Part shown: in pieces, positions 30,046 to 40,393 of the stretch
Position numbering within the stretch: position 1 is the stretch's first letter
How the letters are laid out: each line of letters opens with the position of its first letter
NCBI RefSeq assembly: GCF_015529805.1
Contig: NZ_CP064654.1
Location: forward strand, 2,846,045-2,910,044
Direction: 5' to 3'
Source of the DNA: Qipengyuania soli
GTDB lineage: Bacteria > Pseudomonadota > Alphaproteobacteria > Sphingomonadales > Sphingomonadaceae
DNA length: 64,000 nt
Translations under genes and position numbers: made by a program
Notes under the pieces: generated by a model
The model's input: the letters and a program-made list of their open reading frames with translations, nothing else
What the model was told of the DNA's origin: nothing
Database searches by the model: none

Positions 30046-31142
30046 GCCGCGCCCTCGCACAGCCGGCGCAGGACCGCGGTGATGTCGTCCATCTGATCCG
30101 GTGTCCCGATGGTGATGCGCAGCGCCTCGGGCAGGCCTTGTCCGGGCAGGTGGCGGACGGCATAGCCGGCCTCGCCGATCGCCTCGAGCGCGGTCGTCGC
30201 GTCGAGATCGCCTTCGAAAACCACCAGCACGAAATTGGCCTTGCTCGGCAGGCACCGAACACCATGGTTTCCGAGCGCAGTCAGGTCGTCGATGAAGCGC
30301 TTCATTGACGCATTGTTCGCATCGCGGGCGCAGCGGACGAATTCGGGGTCGGAGAGCGCGGCGAGCGCGGCCATCTGCCCGCTCGCAGTCACGTTGAATG
30401 CTCCGCGCAGCCGGTTGAGCGCATCGACGAGATGCGGCGCTCCGGTCGCCCAGCCCACGCGTTCTCCGGCAATTCCGAAGGCCTTGGAAAATGTCCGCAT
30501 CACAAGGACATTGTCGGCCCGAGCGGCAAGCTCCATGCCGCCATCGTCCAGCCCGTCCTCGAGGAATTCGGCATAGGCCTGGTCGACGACTAGCAGGACA
30601 TCGGCCGGAAGCCCCGCATGAAGCCGCTCGACCTCGCTGCGCGGCAGCCAGGTGCCGACCGGGTTGTTGGGATTGTCGAGCAGCACCACCCGCGTGCGCG
30701 GCGTCACGGCTGCCAGCAGCGTGTCGACATTCGGCTCGTAATCGACGGCATCGGCCATCACGACCTCGGCGCCGACCTTCCAGGCGAGCAGCGGGTAGAG
30801 CGAGAAGGAGAAGCGCGGGAACAGCACCTCGTCACCCGGTCCGGCAAAGGCCTGCACCGCGCAATGCAGCAGCTCGCCCGAGCCCGTGCCGCAGACGATC
30901 CGCGCGGGGTCGATGCCATGAGCGGCGCCGATCGCCTCGCGCAGAGCGGTCGCGTCGGGGTCGGGGTAGAAGTTCGGCTGGTGCTTACCTGCGAGCGCCT
31001 CCAGCACCTTCGGGCTGCAGCCGAGAGGGTTCTCGTTCGCCGACAGTTTGACGAGCGGACGCCCGTCGGAAGTCTTCGACTTGCCGGGCACATAGGCGTG
31101 GATAGCCTCGATCCACGGTTTCAGGGTTGGTCTCTCTGCCAT
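30042..31142 (-). CDS. hisC: Histidinol-phosphate/aromatic aminotransferase
   Basis: 366 residues, PLP-dependent class I/II aminotransferase. It opens with KLSANENPLGCSPKVLEAL, has GTGSGELLHC for phosphate binding, DNPNNPVGTW, and the Schiff-base lysine in MRTFSKAFGIAGERVGW near residue 225. Its coupling to tyrA suggests it serves tyrosine and phenylalanine as well as histidine synthesis. It is divergent from metX; the 72-nt gap between them holds no recognised riboswitch. Confidence 0.93.
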   Translation of the reverse strand: MAERPTLKPWIEAIHAYVPGKSKTSDGRPLVKLSANENPLGCSPKVLEALAGKHQPNFYPDPDATALREAIGAAHGIDPARIVCGTGSGELLHCAVQAFAGPGDEVLFPRFSFSLYPLLAWKVGAEVVMADAVDYEPNVDTLLAAVTPRTRVVLLDNPNNPVGTWLPRSEVERLHAGLPADVLLVVDQAYAEFLEDGLDDGGMELAARADNVLVMRTFSKAFGIAGERVGWATGAPHLVDALNRLRGAFNVTASGQMAALAALSDPEFVRCARDANNASMKRFIDDLTALGNHGVRCLPSKANFVLVVFEGDLDATTALEAIGEAGYAVRHLPGQGLPEALRITIGTPDQMDDITAVLRRLCEGAA

Positions 31143-31214
31143 TCTGGCTTTGCCGCATGAAAGAATATCGGCCCTTCGACAAGCGCAAGGGTTGCGGTTA
31201 GAGGCAGGGTTTCA

Positions 31215-32342
31215 TTGTTTCGCCCCAAGGTCCGATTTGCCAAGGCCCCTTTCTTGAACGCTCGCTCCGACACGCTGGTCCTGCCCGCTCCGCTGCCGCT
31301 CGACGGCGGGGGCGAGCTTGCGCGCGTCGAGGTGGCCTATGAGACCTACGGCGATCTGGCCGGGGACGGTTCGAACGCAATCCTGCTGTGCCACGCTTTG
31401 ACCGGTGACCAGTATGTCGCCTCGCCGCACCCGATCACCGGCAAGCCCGGGTGGTGGGAACGGATGGTCGGACCCGGCAAGCCAATCGACACCGACCGCT
31501 TCCACGTCATCTGCGCCAATGTCATCGGCAGCTGCATGGGGTCGAGCGGCCCGGCGAGCCTCGCCGAAGATGGCCAACCCTACGCCATGCGTTTCCCGGT
31601 CATCACCATCCGCGACATGGTCCGCGCACATGTCGGCCTGCTTGACGCTTTGGGGATCGAGAGGTTGCATGCGGTGGTCGGCGGCTCGATGGGCGGGATG
31701 CAGGCGTTGAGCCTTGCCGCGAACTGGCCCGAGAGGGCGGAGCGCGTGCTCGTCATCGCCTCGACCAGCAGGCATTCGGCACAGAACATCGCCTTCCACG
31801 AGCTCGGGCGGCAAGCGGTCATGGCGGACCCGCGCTGGCAAGACGGCAATTACTACGGCGGCGATGCGCCCGACAGCGGGCTCGCCGTGGCGCGGATGGC
31901 GGCGCATATCACTTACCTTTCCGAAGAAGCGCTCACCGAGAAATTCGGGCGCAATTTGCAGGACCGGGAGGCGAAGAGCTTCGGTTTCGACGCCGACTTC
32001 CAGGTCGAATCCTACCTGCGTTACCAGGGGAGCGGCTTCACCCAGCGCTTCGACGCCAACTCGTATCTCTATATCACGCGCGCGATGGACTATTTCGACT
32101 TGGCCGAGGAGCACGGCGGCAAGCTTGCCGATGCCTTCGCGGGCACCAGCGCACGTTTCTGCCTCGTCAGCTTCGACAGCGACTGGCTCTATCCCACGCC
32201 GGAAAGCCGTCATGTCGTCCATGCGCTCAATGCGGCAGGCGCGGCGGTCAGCTTTGTCGAACTCAGCGCGCCGCACGGACACGACAGCTTCTTGCTCGAC
32301 GTGCCCGCGCTCGACCGGGTCATCGGGGGATTCCTCGGATGA
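31215..32342 (+). CDS. metX: Homoserine O-acetyltransferase
   Basis: 375 residues, alpha/beta-hydrolase fold. It acylates homoserine at the start of methionine synthesis. [12 protein letters not shown] is the oxyanion region, the nucleophile is in [13 protein letters not shown], and the Asp and His of the triad are in [10 protein letters not shown] and [10 protein letters not shown]. The only start in range is a TTG at 31215; no ATG precedes the conserved [11 protein letters not shown] segment, so the start is moderately certain. MetW overlaps it by 4 nt, the normal alphaproteobacterial metXW pair. Confidence 0.95.
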   Translation: MFRPKVRFAKAPFLNARSDTLVLPAPLPLDGGGELARVEVAYETYGDLAGDGSNAILLCHALTGDQYVASPHPITGKPGWWERMVGPGKPIDTDRFHVICANVIGSCMGSSGPASLAEDGQPYAMRFPVITIRDMVRAHVGLLDALGIERLHAVVGGSMGGMQALSLAANWPERAERVLVIASTSRHSAQNIAFHELGRQAVMADPRWQDGNYYGGDAPDSGLAVARMAAHITYLSEEALTEKFGRNLQDREAKSFGFDADFQVESYLRYQGSGFTQRFDANSYLYITRAMDYFDLAEEHGGKLADAFAGTSARFCLVSFDSDWLYPTPESRHVVHALNAAGAAVSFVELSAPHGHDSFLLDVPALDRVIGGFLG

Positions 32343-32923
32343 TGCTTCGTCCCGACCTTGCCGTCATCGTCAATCATGTGACCCCCGGAAGCAGGGTGCT
32401 CGACATCGGCTGCGGCGATGGTGCGCTGATGCTCGCAATGCGCGAGGCGGGCTGTGACGTGCGCGGGATCGAGATCGATGCGGGTTGCGTCGAGCGCTGT
32501 GTTTCGCAGGGACTTTCTGTGGTGCAGGGCGATGCCGACCGGGACCTTGCCGACTATCCCGACAAGGGTTTCGACTACGCCATCCTCAGCCAGACTCTGC
32601 AAACCGCCGCGAGGCCCGACCGCATGCTCGACGAATTGCTGCGCGTAGGCACTCGTGCATTTGTCTCGTTCCCCAATTTTGCCCACTGGCGCACCCGCGC
32701 CGCGCTCATGTTCGGCGGCAAGATGCCGGTCACGCGCAGCATTCCAGTGAGCTGGTACGCGACCCAGAACATCCACCACGTCACCGTTGCCGACTTCCGT
32801 GAGCTGGCTCGGGATAAGGGTGCGCGGATCGACAACGAGTGGTTCTTTTCCGGCGGGCGCCCGGTCGGTGCAGCCGCAGCCAATTTGCGCGCTGAATTCG
32901 CGGTGTTCGAACTCTCGCGTTAG
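32339..32923 (+). CDS. metW: Methionine biosynthesis protein MetW
   Basis: 194 residues, class I methyltransferase-like fold with SAM loop [14 protein letters not shown] near residue 22, and the MetW-typical [20 protein letters not shown]. MetW works with MetX in homoserine acylation in this group. The ATGA overlap with metX couples their translation. Its TAG overlaps the stop of the convergent fghA (32920-32923). Confidence 0.94.
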   Translation: MMLRPDLAVIVNHVTPGSRVLDIGCGDGALMLAMREAGCDVRGIEIDAGCVERCVSQGLSVVQGDADRDLADYPDKGFDYAILSQTLQTAARPDRMLDELLRVGTRAFVSFPNFAHWRTRAALMFGGKMPVTRSIPVSWYATQNIHHVTVADFRELARDKGARIDNEWFFSGGRPVGAAAANLRAEFAVFELSR

Positions 32924-33762
32924 GCCCCCATTCGCGCTGCATGCCAGGCGACATGCTCGGCCATGAAGGTCGAGATGAAGTAGTAGGAGTGGTCGTAGCC
33001 CTCTTGCATGCGGATTTCGGGTTTCATCCCGGCCTTGGCGCAAGCCATGGCGAGGGCGCCGGTCTTCAATTGCTCCTCGAGGAAATTGTCGGCTGTGCCC
33101 TGGTCGACGAGCAGGTGGTCAAGCCGCGCGCCGTCTTCGATCAGGGCGACCGCGTCGTATTCGCGCCAGGCATCGCGATCTTCGCCAAGATAGCGGCTGA
33201 GGGCCTTTTCGCCCCACGGCACCTGCGACGGGTTCACGATCGGCGAGAAGGCGCTGACCGAGCGGAAGCGGTCGGGATTGCGCAGGCCGATCGTCAGTGC
33301 GCCGTGGCCGCCCATCGAGTGGCCGGTGATGCCCTGCCGCGTGAGATCGACGGGGAAATGCTCGGCGATCAGGTCGGGCAGTTCGCGTTCGACGTAGCTG
33401 CGCATCCGATAGTTCGCGGCCCACGGTTCCTGCGTCGCGTCGACATAGAAGCCCGCGCCCTTGCCGAAGTCGTATTCGTCGGCGGCGTCGGGCACGTCCT
33501 CGCCGCGCGGCGAGGTGTCGGGAGCGACGAAGATAATGCCGTGCTCTGCACAGGCCGCGCGATACTCGCCCTTCTCAGTGACGTTGGCGTGGGTGCAGGT
33601 CAGGCCCGAGAGGTACCACAACACCGGCAGCTTCACTCCGGGCATGTGCGGCGGGACATAGACCGAGAAGGTCATCTCCGTGCCGGTTGTCTCAGACATG
33701 TGCGAACAGACGAACTGGTCGCCGTTGAAGGCGCGGTTTTGCGAGAGATATTCGAGTGTCAT
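32920..33762 (-). CDS. fghA: S-formylglutathione hydrolase
   Basis: 280 residues, esterase-D family. It hydrolyses S-formylglutathione to formate in formaldehyde detoxification. The nucleophile is in ITGHSMGGHGALTIGL. The LWYLSGLTCTHANVTEK stretch and the C-terminal GYDHSYYFISTFMAEH with the catalytic His are typical. The ATG at 33762 (MTLEYLSQNRAF) matches the family start; an earlier in-frame start adds a basic tail. The partner dehydrogenase frmA is 2.2 kb away on the same strand, so they are not one tight operon. Confidence 0.94.
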   Translation of the reverse strand: MTLEYLSQNRAFNGDQFVCSHMSETTGTEMTFSVYVPPHMPGVKLPVLWYLSGLTCTHANVTEKGEYRAACAEHGIIFVAPDTSPRGEDVPDAADEYDFGKGAGFYVDATQEPWAANYRMRSYVERELPDLIAEHFPVDLTRQGITGHSMGGHGALTIGLRNPDRFRSVSAFSPIVNPSQVPWGEKALSRYLGEDRDAWREYDAVALIEDGARLDHLLVDQGTADNFLEEQLKTGALAMACAKAGMKPEIRMQEGYDHSYYFISTFMAEHVAWHAARMGA

Positions 33763-33864
33763 GCCTGTCCCTTGGCCGCGCCGCTGTCCGCCTGCAAGTG
33801 CGGGCTTGCCGCATGTCTCGCCGCAGGCCATGAACCGTGCGGATCACGCGGTTGGGAGAGCGCG

Positions 33865-34992
33865 ATGGAAGTTCACGGGCATTGTGACGAAAAATTCTCG
33901 GCGGTTCGCCAGTTCATGGCAGCGAACCTTGCAAGCGGGGCCGACCTCGGAGCGTCGTTCTGCGCCACGATCGATGGCGAGACGGTTGTCGATGTCTGGG
34001 GCGGCTGGGCCGACGTAGAGAAGACGCGGGCCTGGGACGCCGACACTATCGTCAATGTCTATTCAACCACCAAGACCATGTGCGCGATCACCGCGCTGCT
34101 GCTGGCCGACCGTGGCGAGATCGACTTCGACGCGCCGGTCGCGCGCTACTGGCCCGAGTTTGCCGCCAACGGCAAGGAAGCGGTTACCGTCGGTCACTTG
34201 ATGAGTCACTCTTCAGGCCTGTCGGGCTGGGAAGAGCCAATGACCGGCGAAGACCTTTACGACTGGGAGAAGGCGACCTCGCTGCTCGCCGCCCAAGCAC
34301 CCTGGTGGAAACCGGGCAGTGCGCCCGGATATCATGCGATCACGCAGGGCTATCTTGTCGGCGAGGTCGTCCGACGCGTTGCCGGCAAGTCGATCGGCAC
34401 GGTCTTCCGCGAAGAGATCGCCGAGCCGCTTGGCGCGGATTTCCATATTGGCTTGCCCGCGTCGGAGGACTACCGTGTTGCCGATCTCGACCCGCCGAAC
34501 GGGGCCATCGGGGACTTCAGCAGCGAGATCCAGCGCAAGAGCCTCGCCAATCCTCCGATCGATCCGCTGGTAACCCGCACGCGCGAGTGGCGCGGGGCGG
34601 AAATCCCGGCGGCGGGCGGTACGGGCAATGCCCGCTCGGTCGCGCGAGTCCATGCCTTGTTGGCGAATGGCGGTGAGCTCGACGGCAAGCGCATCATGTC
34701 GGAGGCAGGTTGCCGCCGGGTGCTCGACCAGCAGGTCGAGGGGCACGACATGGTGCTGCTCAATATGCCGATCCGCTATGGCCTTGGCTTCGGCCTGCCG
34801 GGCGAGATGCTTCCCATGCCCAACAAGAACATGGCCTTCTGGGGTGGCTATGGCGGATCGCTCGCAGTCATCGATTTCGACGCCCGCGCGACCTACGCCT
34901 TCGTCATGAACCGGATGCACCCCAGCCTGGTCGGCGACACGCGTTCGGCCGGGCTGATGGGCGCGATGTGGATGGCAATGGCGGCTAGCTAG
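33865..34992 (+). CDS. Serine hydrolase of the beta-lactamase/esterase (class C-like) family
   Basis: 375 residues without a signal peptide. The Ser-x-x-Lys active site is in NVYSTTKTMCAITALLL near residue 70; the following tyrosine motif is PGYHAITQGYLVGE near 155. A late WGGYGG replaces the KTG-like box. Cytoplasmic members of this family are usually esterases or amidases (EstB, LACTB-like), not resistance enzymes. It lies between fghA and the prolyl-tRNA deacylase, on the opposite strand from both, and overlaps the latter by 8 nt. Confidence 0.86.
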   Translation: MEVHGHCDEKFSAVRQFMAANLASGADLGASFCATIDGETVVDVWGGWADVEKTRAWDADTIVNVYSTTKTMCAITALLLADRGEIDFDAPVARYWPEFAANGKEAVTVGHLMSHSSGLSGWEEPMTGEDLYDWEKATSLLAAQAPWWKPGSAPGYHAITQGYLVGEVVRRVAGKSIGTVFREEIAEPLGADFHIGLPASEDYRVADLDPPNGAIGDFSSEIQRKSLANPPIDPLVTRTREWRGAEIPAAGGTGNARSVARVHALLANGGELDGKRIMSEAGCRRVLDQQVEGHDMVLLNMPIRYGLGFGLPGEMLPMPNKNMAFWGGYGGSLAVIDFDARATYAFVMNRMHPSLVGDTRSAGLMGAMWMAMAAS

Positions 34993-35491
34993 CGACCGTC
35001 GGAATTGCCGCGACCTTGGGGACGTGGCCCCAGTGGCGGAGCAACCGCAGAATGGCTGCGCCTTCAAGGCCCAGCGTGCCGGTGTTTCGCAACGGGTGGA
35101 CATTGACCCGCTTTGCATCGGCGAGCGAAGCGTCGAGCACGACCGTCACGCTTCCCGAAGCGGCATTGATCATCGCGAGCGGGGTGACCGATCCGGGCGA
35201 GATGCCCAGCAGCCGCTCCATGTCCTCGGCCTTGCCGAAGCTTACCCGCTTGCAGCCGATGGCTTGCGGCAGAGCCTTCAGGTCGACCCGGGATTCAGCT
35301 GGGACGGTGACCAGCCAGAAAGAGCCGGCGGTATCCTTGAGAAAAAGGTTCTTGGTGTGTGCGCCGGGAATGTCCCGGTCGACCTTGCGGCTTTCCTCGA
35401 CCGTGAAGACCGCAATGTGCTCCTGGGACGAAAAAGGGATTGCCAGCGACGCAAGGTCGGCCAGCAATCCCTCTTCACCGCGTTGGTGCAA
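34985..35491 (-). CDS. proX: Prolyl-tRNA deacylase (ProXp-ala, YbaK-like)
   Basis: 168 residues. Clears Ala-tRNA(Pro) formed by prolyl-tRNA synthetase. The YbaK/INS fold shows GAHTKNLFLKDTAGSFWLV, KRVSFGKAEDMERLLGISPG with the catalytic lysine, and the GxxP loop TPLAMIN. NVHPLRNTGTLGL near the end is typical of the stand-alone alphaproteobacterial type. It starts 6 nt from the glyoxalase-fold gene on the same strand. Confidence 0.88.
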   Translation of the reverse strand: MHQRGEEGLLADLASLAIPFSSQEHIAVFTVEESRKVDRDIPGAHTKNLFLKDTAGSFWLVTVPAESRVDLKALPQAIGCKRVSFGKAEDMERLLGISPGSVTPLAMINAASGSVTVVLDASLADAKRVNVHPLRNTGTLGLEGAAILRLLRHWGHVPKVAAIPTVAS

Positions 35492-35497
35492 GCGCGG

Positions 35498-35878
35498 TCA
35501 GCCCATCCGGTGGAGGGCGCAGAGCTTGTTGCCGTCGGGATCGCGCAGATAGGCGAGGTACATGGCATTGGGAGTGCCTTCGCCGCGCACGCCCGGCGGA
35601 TCTTCGATGGCAGTGCCGCCGGCCTCGACGCCCGCTGCGTGCCAGGCGTCGGCCTGCTCAGGAGTCATCGCGATACCGATGGTGCAGCCGTTGCCGGCAG
35701 TAGCCGGCTCGCCGTCGATCGGCTTGGTGACGAGGTAGGCGCCGCCGTTGTGGAGATAGATGAGGCGACCTTTCTCGTCCGTGATACCTTCCTTGCCGCC
35801 GATGGCCTTGAAGGTGGCGTCGTAGAATTTCTTCGAACGCTCGAGGTCGTTCGAACCGACCATCATGTGACTGTACAT
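35498..35878 (-). CDS. VOC/glyoxalase-fold protein
   Basis: 126 residues, soluble. It has two beta-alpha-beta-beta-beta modules: opening MYSHMMVGSNDLERSKKFYD (His4 a metal-ligand candidate) and GNGCTIGIAMTPEQADAWHA in the second half, ending in YLRDPDGNKLCALHRMG with the usual C-terminal glutamate replaced. It may be a lyase, a dioxygenase relative or a binding protein. It follows frmA by 54 nt, so a role in aldehyde or glutathione-adduct metabolism is possible. Confidence 0.85.
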   Translation of the reverse strand: MYSHMMVGSNDLERSKKFYDATFKAIGGKEGITDEKGRLIYLHNGGAYLVTKPIDGEPATAGNGCTIGIAMTPEQADAWHAAGVEAGGTAIEDPPGVRGEGTPNAMYLAYLRDPDGNKLCALHRMG

Positions 35879-35932
35879 GGGGACTCTCTCCTTGGGTTTC
35901 GATTCGCCACCTTAATGCGGTGTCGAATGCAT

Positions 35933-37045
<1,113 letters not shown>

Positions 37046-37144
37046 GGGTACTCTTCTCCTTCGGCCCGACGGGTTAGGCTCGCGGCGCGCGACCCGCAAG
37101 CGAAGTTGCTTGCTGTTCATGATGCGCAGCCTAGGTTCGGTGCC

Positions 37145-37531
37145 ATGCGATTTCTGATTGCCCCCATAGCCCTTGTCCTTGCCACACCCGGTATCGCACA
37201 GGATTCACCTGCCCCGGCTGCACCCGCGCCGACGCTGGAAAGCCTTTCGCTCGAGCAACGCACCTCGCTGCGCTGTTCGGTCGGCTTCGCCATCGTCAAC
37301 CGCCTGCAGGGTGACGGTAGTCCGGAGGGGACCAAGTACCCGCCGCTCGGCGAGCGCGGCCGCGAGTTCTTCGTCCGCTCGACGGCCAAGCTGATGGAGG
37401 ACACCGGTGCCGACCGGGCTGCAGTGGGCGATCTGGTCAATGCGCAGATCGCGGAGCTTGTTGCCGATGAAGGCCGGCTCGATGCCATCCTGCCCGGCTG
37501 CATAGCCTTGCTCGATGCCTCTGGTCTTTGA
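37145..37531 (+). CDS. Small exported protein, function unknown
   Basis: 128 residues with a signal peptide ([19 protein letters not shown]) and an Ala/Pro-rich mature start. The remainder is helical, with one pair of cysteines ([10 protein letters not shown] and LPGCIAL) that could form a disulfide in the periplasm. No family recognised. It is divergent from frmA and is followed 73 nt later by another small exported protein of different sequence. The long open frame that precedes it in the same phase is antisense to frmA and not coding. Confidence 0.78.
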   Translation: MRFLIAPIALVLATPGIAQDSPAPAAPAPTLESLSLEQRTSLRCSVGFAIVNRLQGDGSPEGTKYPPLGERGREFFVRSTAKLMEDTGADRAAVGDLVNAQIAELVADEGRLDAILPGCIALLDASGL

Positions 37532-37604
37532 ACACGTTCAGCACCGTGCAAGCGTAGCCAACCTACTGTTTGGCCCATTCGCAGAAATTTTCGGGGTCGA
37601 TCCC

Positions 37605-38036
37605 ATGCGCAGACTGATTCTCCCCGCCGCCGCACTGGCGGCCTTCGCAACCCCTGCCGCTGCGCAGGACGACGCAGTGACGTCTTCCGAAACGGCACCG
37701 CTCGCCGGAATGGCCGAGCAGATGCGTGATCCTGAACGGCAGCGCGAAATGGCGATGATGGTCCAGACCATGACCGAAGTCCTGCTCGACATGCCGATTG
37801 CCCCACTGGCCAAGGCTGCCGCCGACATGGCGGGCGAACAGGCTGAAGAAATCGATCCCAACATGACCCTGCGCAAGATGGCACCCGATGCTGGTGAGGT
37901 CAGCAAGCAGGTCGGCAAGAACCTGCCGCGGGCGATGGAAGCCATGGGTTCGATGGCCGAAGGTTTCGCCGCCATGGCCCCTGCATTGCGGGAAATGGCC
38001 GAGCGGATGAAGGACGCGCTGCCCGAGCGGCACTGA
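37605..38036 (+). CDS. Small exported methionine-rich helical protein
   Basis: 143 residues. Signal peptide MRRLILPAAALAAFATPAAA, predicted cut before QDD. The mature part is entirely helical and holds 16 methionines in about 123 residues (for example QREMAMMVQTMTEVLLDM and AMEAMGSMAEGFAAMAP), with no cysteine. No family is recognised. Methionine-rich periplasmic proteins can bind Cu(I) or act as sinks for oxidants, which is only a suggestion here. It starts 73 nt after another small exported protein. Confidence 0.78.
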   Translation: MRRLILPAAALAAFATPAAAQDDAVTSSETAPLAGMAEQMRDPERQREMAMMVQTMTEVLLDMPIAPLAKAAADMAGEQAEEIDPNMTLRKMAPDAGEVSKQVGKNLPRAMEAMGSMAEGFAAMAPALREMAERMKDALPERH

Positions 38037-38111
38037 TCCACCGGAAATTTCGAGTGAGTGCGCTGCCTTGCGGTGGACGCGGGTGTGCGCCTCGTGCATG
38101 GACGATGCTCC

Positions 38112-38783
38112 ATGTGGCAACTCTACACGTTCCCCCTTTGCCCGTTCAGCCGCAAGCTGCGCCTGCTGATGGGCGAAAAGAATGTCGCTTATGAACTCGT
38201 GCGCGAAAATCCGTGGGAAGCGCGCGACGAATTCTGGTCGCTGAACCCTGCCGGACGCACGCCGGTCCTGCACGACCCGCAGCGTCGCGTGACGCTCGCC
38301 GACAGCCAGGCGATCTGCGAGTACCTTGAGGAAACGGTCGACCGCAATCCGCTGATCAACGGGAATGCCGTGCAGCGGGCCGAGATCCGCCGACTGGTCG
38401 CGCTCTTCGACGAGAATTTCTACAACGATGTGACCGGTCCTGCGCTGCACGAGAAGATGAAGAAGCGCCTCGTCCTGCGGCAATCACCCGACGCGCAGGT
38501 GCTGCGCCAGATGGGCCGGATGCTTCACGGTCACCTCGATTACATCGACTGGCTGGTCGACACGCGCCAATGGCTGGCAGGCTCGACGCTGAGCCTGGCC
38601 GACCTCGCCTGCGCGGCGCAGCTTTCGGTCGTGGAATATCTCGGTGCACTCGACTGGAAGGGCCACGAACAGGCGCAGGGCTGGTACATGGTCATCAAGA
38701 GCCGCCCAAGCTTTCGCCCGCTGCTCAGCGAAAAGATGGAAGGCCTGCCCCCGCCGCGCGAATATGCGGCGCTGGATCTGTAG
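38112..38783 (+). CDS. Glutathione S-transferase family protein
   Basis: 223 residues. N-terminal thioredoxin-fold domain with LCPFSRKLRLLMGEKN (active Cys/Ser region) and NPAGRTPVLHD with the cis-Pro, then ADSQAICEYLEE for the glutathione gamma-Glu contact. The helical C-terminal domain includes WLAGSTLSLADLACAAQLSV. The ATG at 38112 (MWQLYTFPLCPF) is the natural start, as the beta-1 strand begins there. Substrate unknown. It ends next to the convergent mutM. Confidence 0.88.
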   Translation: MWQLYTFPLCPFSRKLRLLMGEKNVAYELVRENPWEARDEFWSLNPAGRTPVLHDPQRRVTLADSQAICEYLEETVDRNPLINGNAVQRAEIRRLVALFDENFYNDVTGPALHEKMKKRLVLRQSPDAQVLRQMGRMLHGHLDYIDWLVDTRQWLAGSTLSLADLACAAQLSVVEYLGALDWKGHEQAQGWYMVIKSRPSFRPLLSEKMEGLPPPREYAALDL

Positions 38784-39599
38784 CTAGCGCTGGCACACGG
38801 GGCAGTACCACGTGCTCCGTCCGCCCTGCACGATCCGCTGAATCACGCCTCCGTCCGCGCGATTGCAAGACTGGCCCTCGCGGCCGTAGACGTCGAATAC
38901 CTTGGCGAAATAGCCCAGTTCGCCGTCGGGAGCGGCGAAGTCGCGCAAGGTCGAGCCGCCCGCGACAATCGATTCCTCCAGCACCTCGCGGATCAACGGA
39001 ACGAGGCGGCGCAGCTGCGGCATGGTCACCTTGCCGCCCGGTTTCCGCGGCGAAATGCCGCTGCGCCAGAGCGCCTCGCAAACGTAGATATTGCCGAGGC
39101 CGGCGACGATACGTTGGTCGAGCAGCAGCAGCTTAATCGCCTGTTTCCGTCCGCGTGTCGCCTCGCGCAAATGCTCCGCCGTCAGCGCATCGCCAAGTGG
39201 CTCGGGACCCAGTGCGGCGAAGGGTGCCCACATTTCGAGTTCGGGTGCCAGCAACAGGTCGACCGATCCGAAGCGCCGCGGGTCGTTGAGCGCGAACACG
39301 TGATCGGCAGTCGCCAGGACCAGATGGTCGTGCTTGTCCTCGCTCTCGGGATCGATCCGCCAGCGCCCGCTCATGCCGAGATGGAAGACCATCGCGTGGT
39401 CGCGGTCGGTGTGGAGAATGCCGTATTTCGCGCGGCGCGACAGGTTCGAAATGATCGCTCCGGTCAGGGCCTGGACGAGATCGGCCGGGAAGGGGCGACG
39501 CATGTTGGGCCGGTTTACCCGCACGCTGACGATCCGCTCGCCCTGGAGGAACCGGGCGAGCCCGCGCACCGTTGTTTCGACTTCTGGGAGTTCGGGCAT
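38784..39599 (-). CDS. mutM: Formamidopyrimidine-DNA glycosylase
   Basis: 271 residues. Removes 8-oxoguanine and ring-opened purines and nicks the strand. The mature N-terminus PELPEVET supplies the catalytic proline and Glu2, and the conserved Lys is in the RAKYG turn. The helix-two-turn-helix has GLGNIYVCEALWRSGISP, and the C-terminal zinc finger ends RSTWYCPVCQR with its first cysteine in QSCNRADGG. Its gene is divergent from ubiE with 58 nt between starts. Confidence 0.97.
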   Translation of the reverse strand: MPELPEVETTVRGLARFLQGERIVSVRVNRPNMRRPFPADLVQALTGAIISNLSRRAKYGILHTDRDHAMVFHLGMSGRWRIDPESEDKHDHLVLATADHVFALNDPRRFGSVDLLLAPELEMWAPFAALGPEPLGDALTAEHLREATRGRKQAIKLLLLDQRIVAGLGNIYVCEALWRSGISPRKPGGKVTMPQLRRLVPLIREVLEESIVAGGSTLRDFAAPDGELGYFAKVFDVYGREGQSCNRADGGVIQRIVQGGRSTWYCPVCQR

Positions 39600-39657
39600 G
39601 ACGCAAGCGCTCTAACACCCTTTGCCCCGCTGACAATTCCCCCTAAGGCACCGCCCC

Positions 39658-40389
39658 ATGACCGACACAGTTTCCTTCGGCTACGAAGATATCGATGCGA
39701 ACGAAAAGACCGGCCGCGTGGGCGAGGTCTTTTCCAATGTCGCGGCGAAATACGACATCATGAACGATGCGATGTCGGGCGGGATGCATCGGCTGTGGAA
39801 GAACCGCTTCGTGTCGCGCGTCAAGCCGCAGCCGGACGAGAACATCCTCGACATGGCGGGCGGCACAGGCGACATCGCCTTTCGCATGGCTGCCAAGGGA
39901 GCCAGCGTCACCGTGTCCGACATCAACCAGGACATGCTCGACGTCGGTATCGAAAGGGCGATGGACCGCGGGATCGATGGTCTCGTGTGGAGCCGCCAGA
40001 ACGCCGAGGAACTGACCTTCTCGAGCCGTATCTTCGATGCCTACACCATCGCTTTCGGCATCAGGAACGTCACCCACATCGACAAGGCACTGAAGGAAGC
40101 GCACCGCGTGCTGAAATACGGCGGGCGCTTCTACTGCCTCGAATTCTCGACCGTCGAATGGCCCGGCTTCAAGGAAGCCTACGACCTCTATTCGCACAAG
40201 CTCGTGCCGCAGATCGGCAAGGCCATCGCCAATGACGAGGACAGCTATCGCTACCTCATCGAATCGATCCGTCGATTCCCCGACATGCCCAGCTTCGAGC
40301 GCATGATCCGCGAAGCCGGTTTCGAGAACACGCGGGTCGAGCCGATCATGGGCGGCCTCGTCGCGATCCATTCGGGGTGGAAGGTCTGA
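39658..40389 (+). CDS. ubiE: Ubiquinone/menaquinone C-methyltransferase UbiE
   Basis: 243 residues. SAM-dependent C-methylation in ubiquinone synthesis. Opening FGYEDIDANEKTGRVGEVFS, then YDIMNDAMSGGMHRLWKNRF; the SAM loop is ILDMAGGTGDIAFRMA near residue 64; and YTIAFGIRNVTHIDKALKEA is the UbiE signature 2. It is followed after 4 nt by ubiB, the usual alphaproteobacterial pair. Confidence 0.97.
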   Translation: MTDTVSFGYEDIDANEKTGRVGEVFSNVAAKYDIMNDAMSGGMHRLWKNRFVSRVKPQPDENILDMAGGTGDIAFRMAAKGASVTVSDINQDMLDVGIERAMDRGIDGLVWSRQNAEELTFSSRIFDAYTIAFGIRNVTHIDKALKEAHRVLKYGGRFYCLEFSTVEWPGFKEAYDLYSHKLVPQIGKAIANDEDSYRYLIESIRRFPDMPSFERMIREAGFENTRVEPIMGGLVAIHSGWKV

Positions 40390-40393
40390 GGGG

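Noticed and set aside
31143..31214. Possible SAM-type riboswitch between hisC and metX
   Set aside because: SAM-II elements are common before metX in this group, but the 72-nt gap shows no pseudoknot pattern that I can match.
32941..33864. Apparent N-terminal extension of the serine hydrolase
   Set aside because: It is antisense to fghA; the real start is the ATG at 33865, followed by family-like sequence.
33865..34992. Beta-lactam resistance gene
   Set aside because: The SxxK motif is present but there is no signal peptide and no typical KTG box, so an esterase or amidase is more likely than a periplasmic beta-lactamase.
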